Source: Mycobacterium bohemicum DSM 44277 (lineage in GTDB: Bacteria; Actinomycetota; Actinomycetes; Mycobacteriales; Mycobacteriaceae). Taken from it: a stretch of DNA of 64,000 bases. Shown here in pieces: positions 8,291-15,909 of the stretch. The stretch lies in NCBI RefSeq assembly GCF_001053185.1, contig NZ_CSTD01000006.1, positions 124,001-188,000 on the forward strand, read 5' to 3'. A program made the position numbers and the translations under genes. How positions within the stretch are numbered: the first letter of the stretch is position 1; each line of letters begins with the position of its first letter. The notes under the pieces are model-generated. The model ran no database searches and had not been told where the DNA came from. It was given only the letters and a program-made list of their open reading frames with translations.

Positions 8291-9322
8291 ATGCAGATGC
8301 GGTTCGGGCTGTCGGGGACCCTGGGCGGGTTGGAGGCGCACGGTGCCGACGCGGTTCTCGCACGGGCGCGTCGCGCCGAGCGGCTCGGGTTCGAGTGCCT
8401 GTGGTTCAACGAGGAGCACTTCGCCCAACCGGATCGCCAACGGGATCGGCGGGTGCTATCGCCGATCGTGCTGGCCACCGCCGTGGCCGCCGCGACAACC
8501 ACCCTGCGGGTTGGATTTTCGGTGCTACTGCTACCGCTGCATCACCCGCTGCGGCTGGCCGAGGAGATCGCCACGCTCGATGTGCTGTCCGAGGGGCGGG
8601 TGAATTTCGGTGTGTCGCGGGCGAATAACCAGCGCTACCGCATTGCATTCGGCCACGACGAAAGCCGCGACCCGGGACTCCAGCAGTGCCTGGAGCAGAT
8701 CCTCGGGTACTGGTCGGGGAAGCCGATCTTCGTCGACGGCACCTCCTACGCGGTGTCGCCGACACCGTGGCAACAGCCACATCCGCCAATCTATGTCGGC
8801 GCTTATCGTGAGCAGACGCTGATCTGGGCCGCCGGATGCGGCTACCCGATCATCGCGCACGGCATCCAGTCACCCACCTCGTTACACCGCTGCCTGACCA
8901 GCTACGCCGACCACGGCGGTGACGTCACCGCGGTGCCGGTCGGACGGTTCTGCTACGTGGGTGAATCCGATCGCCAGGCCCGCAAGGAGGTCTGGTCCGT
9001 CGCGGTCCAGCAGGCCCAGCGGCTGAAAGACATCGGTCTAGCGCGCAGAGACGACCTCATCACCACCGAGGACGACCTCGAGCCCGAGCGCTTCTATCAC
9101 CAGACCGCCATCATCGGCGGACCCGAAACGGTCGCCGCCCGCATCGACGAGCTTCGCGAGCGCTACGGGGTGCGAAGCATCAACCTCCTGACATCGTTCT
9201 TCGGCATCCTGCCCGCCGAACTGCTGGACGGATCGCTTGACCTGTTCGCGACCGAAGTGATGCCCCGCCTCAACCCCGACTTCGTCGCCGCGCCAAACAC
9301 TGACAAGCATGTGACATCATGA
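8291..9322 (+). CDS. Luciferase-like flavin- or F420-dependent monooxygenase
   Basis: 343 residues, a complete TIM-barrel LLM protein. Typical segments are the start MRFGLSGTLGG, RAERLGFECLWFNEEHF, LSPIVLATAVAAATTTLRVGFSVLLLPLHHPLRLAEEIATLD and the C-terminal IIGGPETVAARIDELRERYGV. Members oxidise small organic substrates with reduced FMN or F420; this protein's substrate is unknown. The stop overlaps the ATG of a 47-codon ORF (ATGA), which itself abuts a P450 gene, so all three probably form one oxidation operon. It begins 21 bp after the EsxH gene but is likely functionally separate from it. Confidence 0.85.
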   Translation: MQMRFGLSGTLGGLEAHGADAVLARARRAERLGFECLWFNEEHFAQPDRQRDRRVLSPIVLATAVAAATTTLRVGFSVLLLPLHHPLRLAEEIATLDVLSEGRVNFGVSRANNQRYRIAFGHDESRDPGLQQCLEQILGYWSGKPIFVDGTSYAVSPTPWQQPHPPIYVGAYREQTLIWAAGCGYPIIAHGIQSPTSLHRCLTSYADHGGDVTAVPVGRFCYVGESDRQARKEVWSVAVQQAQRLKDIGLARRDDLITTEDDLEPERFYHQTAIIGGPETVAARIDELRERYGVRSINLLTSFFGILPAELLDGSLDLFATEVMPRLNPDFVAAPNTDKHVTS

Positions 9323-9462
9323 GATACGTCGAAAACCCTCTGCCGCATCCGATCTCGGCGACTCGGCTGGAGTTGCTGGCGCCCAGACGGATCGTCATCC
9401 GCAACGACCGCGTCCGGTTTGACCGCGTGCGCGCCCCTCGCAGTCAGGGCCGGGACAGCTGA
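9319..9462 (+). CDS. Small coupled ORF, 47 aa
   Basis: ATG at 9319 overlaps the monooxygenase stop (ATGA) and the TGA at 9460-9462 directly abuts the P450 ATG at 9463. The product MRYVENPLPHPISATRLELL... is basic with many Arg in the second half and has no membrane segment. I recognise no family. It may be a real small protein, a coupling device for P450 translation, or the shortened remnant of a redox partner gene; P450 genes often have a ferredoxin there, but this has no cysteine. Confidence 0.45.
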   Translation: MRYVENPLPHPISATRLELLAPRRIVIRNDRVRFDRVRAPRSQGRDS

Positions 9463-10677
9463 ATGCCCGCAACCTTCCAAATGCCCACTGCGCAAAGCTG
9501 GTCCAACCCGTGGCCGATGTATCGCGCGCTGCGCGACCATGACCCGGTGCACCATGTCGTGCACCCGGACAGACCCGGCGAGGACTCTGCCTGCTACGTG
9601 CTGTCCCGACATGCCGATATCTGGTCGGCCGCGTGCGACCCTGAGACCTTCTCCTCGGGTCTGGCGCCAGCCGTTAACTACGGTGAGCTGAAACTTCCTG
9701 GATTCCAGGATAATCCACCGACGGCCGGGCAGGAACCGCAGGCGTACCGCGAGTTCCGCAAGCTGGTTTCACGCGGCTTTACCCCCGGGCAAGTGGAGAC
9801 GTCGGAGCCCAAGGTGCGCGAGTTTGTCGTGGAGCGCATAGAGAGGCTGCGCGCCAACGGCGGCGGCGATATCGTCGCGGAGCTGTTCAAGCCGCTGCCT
9901 TCGATGGTCGTCGCAGATTTCCTGGGCGTCCCGGAGGAGGACCGGTCCTACTTCTACGACTGGACCGAACCCATCATCGCCGCCAACCTGGCCGAAAGTT
10001 CCGAAGGCTTGAACACCGCCGCCGGGGCGTTTACGGCGATGATGGGCTACTCCACCGAGCTGATCAAGCTGCGCCGCCTCGTACCCGGGGACGACGTGAT
10101 CTCAAAGCTGATCGCGGAGGGAATGGGCAGCGACGCCGATATCGCCGGCATGCTGTCGCTGCTCGCGTTTGTGTTCGCCTTGGTGGCCAGCGGCATCGAC
10201 ACCACCGTCGGCATGCTCGCAGGATCGACCCAGCTGCTGCACCAGCGACCCGACCAGCGCAAACTGTTGGTCGAAAACCCCGGGCTGATACCGAATTCCA
10301 TCGACGAGCTGCTGCGGCTCACCTCCCCGGTGCAGCTCAAGGGCCGCATCGTCACCCGCGGTGTCACCATCGGTGGGACCACGGTGCCGGAAGGTAGCCA
10401 AGTCCTGTTGCTCTACGGCTCGGCCAACCGCGACGAGCGCCAGTACGGACCAGATGCCGGCGAGTTGAACGTGCATCGGCAGCCCCGCAACATCCTGACC
10501 TTCAGCCACGGCGCCAACCGTTGCCTGGGTGCCGCCGTGGCCCGGATGCAGTCGCGGGTTACGCTGACCGAAATACTGGCGCGCTGCCCGGATTTCGCGG
10601 TCGACGAGTCCGGCATCGTCTGGGCCAACAGTAGTCATGTGCGTAGGCCACTGTCGGTCCCGTTCCGAGTGAGTTGA
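9463..10677 (+). CDS. Cytochrome P450
   Basis: 404 residues, a typical soluble bacterial class I P450. The I-helix reads ALVASGIDTT with Ser at the position often held by Gly/Ala in the oxygen-binding motif. The K-helix ELLR provides the ExxR pair and the heme loop FSHGANRCLGA carries the thiolate Cys354. In that loop Asn-Arg stands where His/Arg is usual, a minor variation. The start is set by direct contact with the preceding TGA. Electrons must come from a ferredoxin encoded elsewhere. Subfamily and substrate cannot be told from the sequence. Confidence 0.93.
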   Translation: MPATFQMPTAQSWSNPWPMYRALRDHDPVHHVVHPDRPGEDSACYVLSRHADIWSAACDPETFSSGLAPAVNYGELKLPGFQDNPPTAGQEPQAYREFRKLVSRGFTPGQVETSEPKVREFVVERIERLRANGGGDIVAELFKPLPSMVVADFLGVPEEDRSYFYDWTEPIIAANLAESSEGLNTAAGAFTAMMGYSTELIKLRRLVPGDDVISKLIAEGMGSDADIAGMLSLLAFVFALVASGIDTTVGMLAGSTQLLHQRPDQRKLLVENPGLIPNSIDELLRLTSPVQLKGRIVTRGVTIGGTTVPEGSQVLLLYGSANRDERQYGPDAGELNVHRQPRNILTFSHGANRCLGAAVARMQSRVTLTEILARCPDFAVDESGIVWANSSHVRRPLSVPFRVS

Positions 10678-10784
10678 GCCGTTCGCCTCGAGCACGCCCG
10701 AGGATGCATCGCGGCGGGCAGGAGTTGGCGCAGCGACCTGTCGTCAAGCGGCTCAGCCTCCCCTGCAGAACATCAAGATCCCAC

Positions 10785-10830
10785 CTGGTGGAGCTAAGGG
10801 GACTCGAACCCCTGACCCCCACACTGCCAG
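10785..10830 (-). repeat. att-like duplicate of tRNA-Ala 3' half
   Basis: 46 bp identical to 18690-18735, covering the tRNA from within the anticodon loop through the T-arm to the encoded CCA plus one base. Upstream tRNA parts are absent (the sequence diverges at 10831), so it is not a functional tRNA. Tyrosine integrases that use tRNA genes leave exactly such a 3' fragment at the distal end of the inserted element. Confidence 0.85.
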
Positions 10831-10845
10831 GAACGGGCAGACGCA

Positions 10846-10934
10846 GTAATTGCTGATTCTCGACCACAAACGACGAATAAAAGGCGAGCTGCGTCGCACC
10901 GCCGGCTATGTTTAGCGGCCGCTGAAGCAATTAC
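10846..10934. repeat. 9-bp inverted repeat next to the left att copy
   Basis: GTAATTGCT at 10846-10854 and AGCAATTAC at 10926-10934 are exact inverse copies 71 bp apart, starting 16 bp inside the island. They could be recombinase arm sites or a remnant of a small element; no ORF lies between them. Confidence 0.35.
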
Positions 10935-11225
10935 CGTTGAAAGAGTCCGAATCTCAGCCAACGATCGGCCGAACCCACACAAAGGCGTCTCTGCGTGTCG
11001 TCACATGTCGCAGAGTGGGCACAAATCAACTCGGGAAGCGGTCATTCCGAGACTGGTCGCGGCGACAACGACTCTGGGCCATATCCGCCCATCGCGCAAA
11101 AGTCGCCTTTGCGTGAGGGGCTGCGCAGTGCGGGCCGTATGGATACCGTATATCCGGCAGTTGCATCGGGCGGAGTCGTCGTACCGTCATCCCAACCACT
11201 TGTTCGCAGTTGTCGGAGGTCGGCC

Positions 11226-11381
11226 ATGCTGGACCTGTCATTCGTTGCGGTGCTGGTCGGGCTGGCCGCGCTTGCCGTCGGATTCGCCGCCGCATGTGAT
11301 CGGTTGTTGGGGCCTGACGAGCCGGTGCTGGCTGAGGCGGGCCGTGACGGCGCACCGCGGACCGAGCTCGAGTCGGCATGA
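11226..11381 (+). CDS. Small membrane protein leading the kdp operon, 51 aa
   Basis: ATG at 11226 has GGAGG 6 nt upstream. Residues about 4-24 (LSFVAVLVGLAALAVGFAAAC) form one membrane helix, followed by a charged tail DRLLGPDEPVLAEAGRDG. The stop overlaps the kdpF ATG (ATGA). Similar short proteins precede kdpF in other actinobacteria as far as I recall, but no function is known; a stabilising role for the Kdp complex, like KdpF, is a guess. Confidence 0.7.
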   Translation: MLDLSFVAVLVGLAALAVGFAAACDRLLGPDEPVLAEAGRDGAPRTELESA

Positions 11382-11467
11382 CGTTTGACGATGTGATGGG
11401 AATCGTCGTCGCGGTCTTGCTGGGTGCTTACCTGATCTACGGGCTGGTCCGGCGGGGGAACGTGTAG
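11378..11467 (+). CDS. kdpF: KdpF, small subunit of potassium pump
   Basis: 29 residues: MTFDDVMGIVVAVLLGAYLI and a short basic end LVRRGNV, one membrane helix. KdpF stabilises the KdpABC complex. Its length and position directly before kdpA, with the TAG followed at once by the kdpA ATG, make the call firm. Confidence 0.9.
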   Translation: MTFDDVMGIVVAVLLGAYLIYGLVRRGNV

Positions 11468-13216
11468 ATGGCTGCGGCGAGTTGGGCACAGATCGCGGCG
11501 GTGTTCGCGCTGCTGGTCATCAGCACCCCGATTTTGGGCGGTTACCTCGCCAAGGTGTACCGCAATGAGAAGGCGCCTGGCGATCGGGTGTTTCTTCCGG
11601 TGGAGCGACTGGTCTACCGGCTGCTGCGGATCGACCCAGATGGTGAGCAACGCTGGATCGCTTACGTTGGCTCGGTGGTGGCGCTGACCCTCGTCGGCGT
11701 GCTGCTGAATTACCTTGTCTTTCGCGTACAACACCTGCTGCCGGGCAACCCCGATCACCTCCGCGGAGTGAGTCCGCCACTCGCGTTCAACACTGCGGTC
11801 AGCTTCGTGACCAACACTGACTGGCAGAACTACACCGGTGAGTCCACGCTGAGCCAGTTCAGTCAAATGTTCGCACTGGTGGTGCACCAATTCTTGTCCG
11901 CAGCCACCGGGATGGCGCTCGCAGCAGCGTTCATCCGCGGCGTGATCCGCACCCGGACAACGACATTGGGAAACTTCTGGGTCGACATGGTGCGGTCTTT
12001 GGTGCGGGTCTTGGTGCCGTTGAGTTTCGTGTTCGCCATCGTGCTGCTCGCCGGCGGCGTGATCGACAATTTCCACTCGACGCAGGTTGTGCCGACTATC
12101 TCATCGATGGGGACACCCGCCACCGGTGCACCGGTCCAGCAAAGCATCCCTGGTGGTCCGGTGGCGAGCATGGTGTCGATCGAAATGATCGGCGACAACG
12201 GCGGAGGCTATTTCGGCGCCAATATGGCACACCCGTTCGAGAACCCGAACCCGATCGTCAACGTGCTCACCATCTGGCTGGCCGCGGCAATTCCGTTCGC
12301 CTTTCCTTGGGCTTACGGTCGGCTCGTTGGATCCATGCGGCAAGCGACGGTGGTGATCGTGGCCATGGTCACCCTTTATGCGCTGTCGGTGGTGGCGGTG
12401 TCCGCTTTGGAGGCTCACGGCAACTCCCATCTCGCGCAGTTCGGCGTCGCCCAGGCCGCCACGGCTGCCAATCCCGGCGGGAACCTGGAGGGCAAGGATC
12501 TGCGGCTCGGGGCGACCGGCTCGGCGCTGAGCGCCGTCACCATGACCGGCACCTCTACCGGCGGGGTGAACTCCGCTGTGGAGAGTTACACGCCGTTGGG
12601 CGGCGGCATCCCGCTGTCGGACATGATGCTCGGGGAGGTCATTCCCGGCGGCACTGGCACCGGTCTGTACGGGATGTTGATCTTTGTGCTGATCACCGCG
12701 TTCATCGCCGGGCTGATGGTTGGACGAACGCCGATGTACCTGGGTAAACGCTTGCTGGCCGGAGATATGACCCTGGCGGCGATCTACATCCTGGTGCTAC
12801 CGGTCACCGTGTTGAGCTTCGCCGGGATCTCGCTGCTGCTGCCGTCCGCCGCCCACCAGATCTCGACGACCGGGCCGCACGCGGTGACCGAGGCCGTTTA
12901 TGCGTTCACCTCTGCCGCGCACAACAACGGGTCGGCATTTGCCGGGCTGGCCGGCAACACCCTGTGGTACAACTCGACGCTGGGACTGGCCATGTGGGTC
13001 GGGCGGTTTTTCGAGATCATCCCTGCGCTGGCACTGGCGGGCTCACTGGCACGCAAACGCACGTACACGGTGACCGCCGGAACGTTGCGTACCGACACAC
13101 CGCTGTTCACCGCGCTGCTCGCCGCGATCGTCGTGATTTTGGTGGGTCTCACCTATTTCCCGGTGCTGGCCCTCGGACCGCTGGCCGAACACTTCTCTGG
13201 GCACTTCGGAGTCTGA
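11468..13216 (+). CDS. kdpA: KdpA, potassium-channel-like subunit of the K+-importing ATPase
   Basis: 582 residues, slightly longer than usual. Ten membrane helices and four pore-loop repeats bind and select K+. Recognisable segments are LLVISTPILGGYLAKVYRNE at the start, SFVTNTDWQNYTGESTLS, GDNGGGYFGANMAHPFENPNP and SAAHNNGSAFAGL, the repeated selectivity loops. With KdpB it imports K+ at micromolar external levels. It is fused to the operon without gaps: kdpF stop then ATG, and 3 bp before kdpB. Confidence 0.97.
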   Translation: MAAASWAQIAAVFALLVISTPILGGYLAKVYRNEKAPGDRVFLPVERLVYRLLRIDPDGEQRWIAYVGSVVALTLVGVLLNYLVFRVQHLLPGNPDHLRGVSPPLAFNTAVSFVTNTDWQNYTGESTLSQFSQMFALVVHQFLSAATGMALAAAFIRGVIRTRTTTLGNFWVDMVRSLVRVLVPLSFVFAIVLLAGGVIDNFHSTQVVPTISSMGTPATGAPVQQSIPGGPVASMVSIEMIGDNGGGYFGANMAHPFENPNPIVNVLTIWLAAAIPFAFPWAYGRLVGSMRQATVVIVAMVTLYALSVVAVSALEAHGNSHLAQFGVAQAATAANPGGNLEGKDLRLGATGSALSAVTMTGTSTGGVNSAVESYTPLGGGIPLSDMMLGEVIPGGTGTGLYGMLIFVLITAFIAGLMVGRTPMYLGKRLLAGDMTLAAIYILVLPVTVLSFAGISLLLPSAAHQISTTGPHAVTEAVYAFTSAAHNNGSAFAGLAGNTLWYNSTLGLAMWVGRFFEIIPALALAGSLARKRTYTVTAGTLRTDTPLFTALLAAIVVILVGLTYFPVLALGPLAEHFSGHFGV

Positions 13217-13219
13217 GCG

Positions 13220-15307
13220 ATGACGACGCAGACGACTGTCCCACCCGGTCGGCACCTGGGCCGCGAAACGCGCCAGCTGCGCGAGTTGTCGATCCTCGAT
13301 CCCCGGATCGTGCGCAGGGCCGTCGTCGATGCGCTGCTCAAACTCGATCCACGCTTGATGGTGCACAAGCCGGTGATGTTCGTGGTCTATGTCGGCAGCA
13401 TCTGGACCACGGTGCTGTTTGTGCGCGACGCACCCAGATCCAGTGCGGCAGACAACCTATTCACCGGTCTGGTGGTGCTGTTCTTGTGGTTTACGGTGCT
13501 GTTCGGCAACTTTGCCGACGCGATGGCCGAGGGCCGCGGCAAGGCCCACGCCGACGCGTTGCGCCGCGCCCGGCAGGACACCGTCGCCTACGTTCTGCAG
13601 CCCGACGGCACCACAAAGGACACGCCCTCCACGGAGCTGAAAGTCGGCGACCGCTGTGTCGTCGAGGCTGGACAGGCGATCCCCGGCGACGGTGAGGTAG
13701 TCGAGGGGATGGCGATGGTCGACGAATCGGCCATCACCGGTGAGTCGGCCCCCGTGGTGCGGGAATCGGGGGGTGATCTCTCAGCGGTCACCGGCGGCAC
13801 CGTGGTGCTCTCCGACCGCATCGTCGTATCCATCACCTCCCCGCCCGGGCAAACCTTTCTGGATCGCATGATCGGACTGGTGGAGGGCGCCAACCGGCAA
13901 CGAACGCAAAACGAGCTCGCCCTGACCGTGGTGCTGATCAGCCTGACGTTCATCTTTCTGGTCGCTGTCAGCACATTCCAGTTGGTCGCGATCTTCTCAG
14001 GGGTCAAGCAGCCGATCGTGTTGCTGGTCGCCCTACTGGTGCTGCTGTCACCGACCACCATCGGAGCATTGATTTCAGCGATCGGCATCGCCGGCATGGA
14101 TCGCATGATCCGCCACAACGTGCTGGCCATGTCGGGGCGGGCAGTGGAAGCCGCCGGCGATGTGACCACGCTGTTGCTGGACAAAACCGGCACCATCACC
14201 TTCGGCAACCGCATGGCCACCGAGTTCGTCCCCGTCGGCGCCACCGATGAACACGCCTTGGCCGACGCGGCGCACCTGTCGTCGCTGGCCGACGAAACCC
14301 CCGAGGGTCGCTCGATCGTGGAGTTCGCCCAGCACCACGATGGCTGCCAACCGCGCGACATCGCCGGTGCGAAGCTGGTCAACTTCAGCGCCAAGACGAA
14401 GATGTCCGGCATCGACTTGCCGAACCGCAAAATCCGCAAAGGCGCCGTGGCAGCGGTCAGCGACTGGGTACAGGCCAACGGCGGCACCGTGCCACCAGAT
14501 ACGGATGGGATCGTGGCGCGCATCGCCACCAGCGGCGGCACCCCGCTGGCTGTTGCCGACGAGAACACCTTGCTCGGGATCATCCACCTCAAAGACACTG
14601 TCAAGCCAGGCATTTCGCAGCGCCTCGGCGCCATGCGGCCGTTTGGGATCCGCACCGTGATGGTTACCGGCGACAATCCGGCCACTGCCGCGGCCATCGC
14701 CGCCGAAGCCGGTGTCGACGAATTCATCGCCGAGGCAACCCCGGAAGACAAAATGGACCGGATTCGCGCCGAACAGGCCGGCGGCGACCTCGTCGCGATG
14801 ACCGGTGACGGCACCAACGATGCGCCAGCCCTGGCCCTGGCCGACGTCGGGGTGGCCATGAACAGCGGCACGCAAGCTGCCAAGGAGGCCGGCAATCTGG
14901 TTGATCTGGACAGCGACCCGACCAAGCTCATGGAGATCGTCCAGGTCGGAAAGCAACTGCTGATCACCCGCGGTTCACTGACAACGTTCTCGGTGTGCAA
15001 CGACGTCGCCAAATACTTTGTCGCGATCCCGGCGATGGTGCATGCCGTCTTTCCGGAGCTGGGCGCGATCGACATCCTCAACCTGCACAACCCGCACACC
15101 GCGATCCTCTCCGCGGTGATCTTCAACGCGATCATCATCGTGCTGATGATCCCGCTGGCACTGCGCGGTGTTCGCGTCAAGGCGATGGGCGCCACCGCGA
15201 TGCTGCGCCGAAATGTACTGATCTACGGTGTCGGCGGCCTGATAACCCCGTTCGTGCTCATCAAGCTGATCGACATCGCCATCGTCGCGCCGATAGGCAT
15301 CCACTGA
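13220..15307 (+). CDS. kdpB: KdpB, P-type ATPase subunit
   Basis: 695 residues. The actuator motif TGES lies at 173-176, the phosphorylated Asp321 in DKTGTIT and the hinge GDGTNDAP at 529-536; KGAV near 407-410 fits the nucleotide-binding domain. All catalytic residues are intact. KdpB hydrolyses ATP to drive K+ passed from KdpA. The stop shares a base with the kdpC ATG (TGATG). Confidence 0.97.
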   Translation: MTTQTTVPPGRHLGRETRQLRELSILDPRIVRRAVVDALLKLDPRLMVHKPVMFVVYVGSIWTTVLFVRDAPRSSAADNLFTGLVVLFLWFTVLFGNFADAMAEGRGKAHADALRRARQDTVAYVLQPDGTTKDTPSTELKVGDRCVVEAGQAIPGDGEVVEGMAMVDESAITGESAPVVRESGGDLSAVTGGTVVLSDRIVVSITSPPGQTFLDRMIGLVEGANRQRTQNELALTVVLISLTFIFLVAVSTFQLVAIFSGVKQPIVLLVALLVLLSPTTIGALISAIGIAGMDRMIRHNVLAMSGRAVEAAGDVTTLLLDKTGTITFGNRMATEFVPVGATDEHALADAAHLSSLADETPEGRSIVEFAQHHDGCQPRDIAGAKLVNFSAKTKMSGIDLPNRKIRKGAVAAVSDWVQANGGTVPPDTDGIVARIATSGGTPLAVADENTLLGIIHLKDTVKPGISQRLGAMRPFGIRTVMVTGDNPATAAAIAAEAGVDEFIAEATPEDKMDRIRAEQAGGDLVAMTGDGTNDAPALALADVGVAMNSGTQAAKEAGNLVDLDSDPTKLMEIVQVGKQLLITRGSLTTFSVCNDVAKYFVAIPAMVHAVFPELGAIDILNLHNPHTAILSAVIFNAIIIVLMIPLALRGVRVKAMGATAMLRRNVLIYGVGGLITPFVLIKLIDIAIVAPIGIH

Positions 15308-15909
15308 TGCTGCGCGCTCAACTGGTCCCCGCGATCCTGCTCACTGTGCTGGCCAGCGTGCTGCTGGGCGTCGCCTACCCGCTCGTCACCTACGGCATCG
15401 GACAACTCGCGTTCCGGCACCAGGCCGACGGCTCGCTAATCAGCCGCGACAACCAGGTCGTCGGCTCAAGCCTGCTCGGTCAATCGTTTACAGATCCCGC
15501 CGGTAACCCGTTGCCCCAGTACTTTCAGCCCCGACCCTCCGCGGCGGGAAACGGCTACGACGGCACAGCCAGCGGAGCCAGCAACCTCGGCCCCGGCGAT
15601 CCGAAGCTGCTCGCCGCCATCAGTGAACGAGCCGCCGCTTACCGCGCCTTCAACCAGCTACCCGGCGATGCGGCGGTGCCCGTCGACGCGGTGACCGGCT
15701 CCGGATCAGGTCTCGATCCAGACATCTCGGTGGCCAACGCCGGCCTGCAGACGCCGCGGGTCGCCGCCGCCCGGCACCTGCCGCCCGAAACCGTGACGGC
15801 GCTGGTGCGCGACCACACCACCGGACGCGCGCTCGGCTTCCTCGGGGAGACCGTGGTCAACGTCGTCGAACTCAACCTTGCGCTCGATTCCCAGCCGCGG
15901 CCACACTGA
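15307..15909 (+). CDS. kdpC: KdpC, potassium pump chaperone-like subunit
   Basis: 200 residues: one N-terminal membrane helix (AILLTVLASVLLGVAYPLVTYGI), GQSFTDPAGNPLPQYFQPRPS, NGYDGTASGASNLGP, and VTGSGSGLDPDIS, all family hallmarks. It raises nucleotide affinity of KdpB. The last 38 bp overlap the 3' end of kdpD on the other strand, an unusual arrangement because kdpD normally sits beside or downstream of the pump genes without overlap. Confidence 0.95.
   Translation: MLRAQLVPAILLTVLASVLLGVAYPLVTYGIGQLAFRHQADGSLISRDNQVVGSSLLGQSFTDPAGNPLPQYFQPRPSAAGNGYDGTASGASNLGPGDPKLLAAISERAAAYRAFNQLPGDAAVPVDAVTGSGSGLDPDISVANAGLQTPRVAAARHLPPETVTALVRDHTTGRALGFLGETVVNVVELNLALDSQPRPH

Larger units (their letters stand above)
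10678..11225. other. Non-coding stretch with tRNA fragment and kdp promoter
   Basis: About 550 bp without a supported gene. It holds the tRNA-Ala 3' fragment at 10785-10830, an inverted repeat just beyond it, and then about 290 bp that must contain the promoter of the kdp operon. I see no ydaO-type riboswitch and no convincing regulator box there. AT-richer patches around 10855-10935 contrast with the flanks. Confidence 0.5.

Noticed and set aside
10786..10830. Second tRNA-Ala gene
   Set aside because: Only the 3' half is present; sequence diverges from tRNA at the anticodon loop, so it is an att-type fragment.
10855..11225. c-di-AMP (ydaO) riboswitch before kdp
   Set aside because: No match to the conserved ydaO core stretches on the plus strand.
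10995..11381. Longer 128-codon version of the small kdp leader protein
   Set aside because: The added N-terminus is unstructured and a strong GGAGG site marks the ATG at 11226.
13588..15195. 535-codon open frame opposite kdpB
   Set aside because: kdpB has all catalytic motifs on the plus strand; the reverse frame is compositional.
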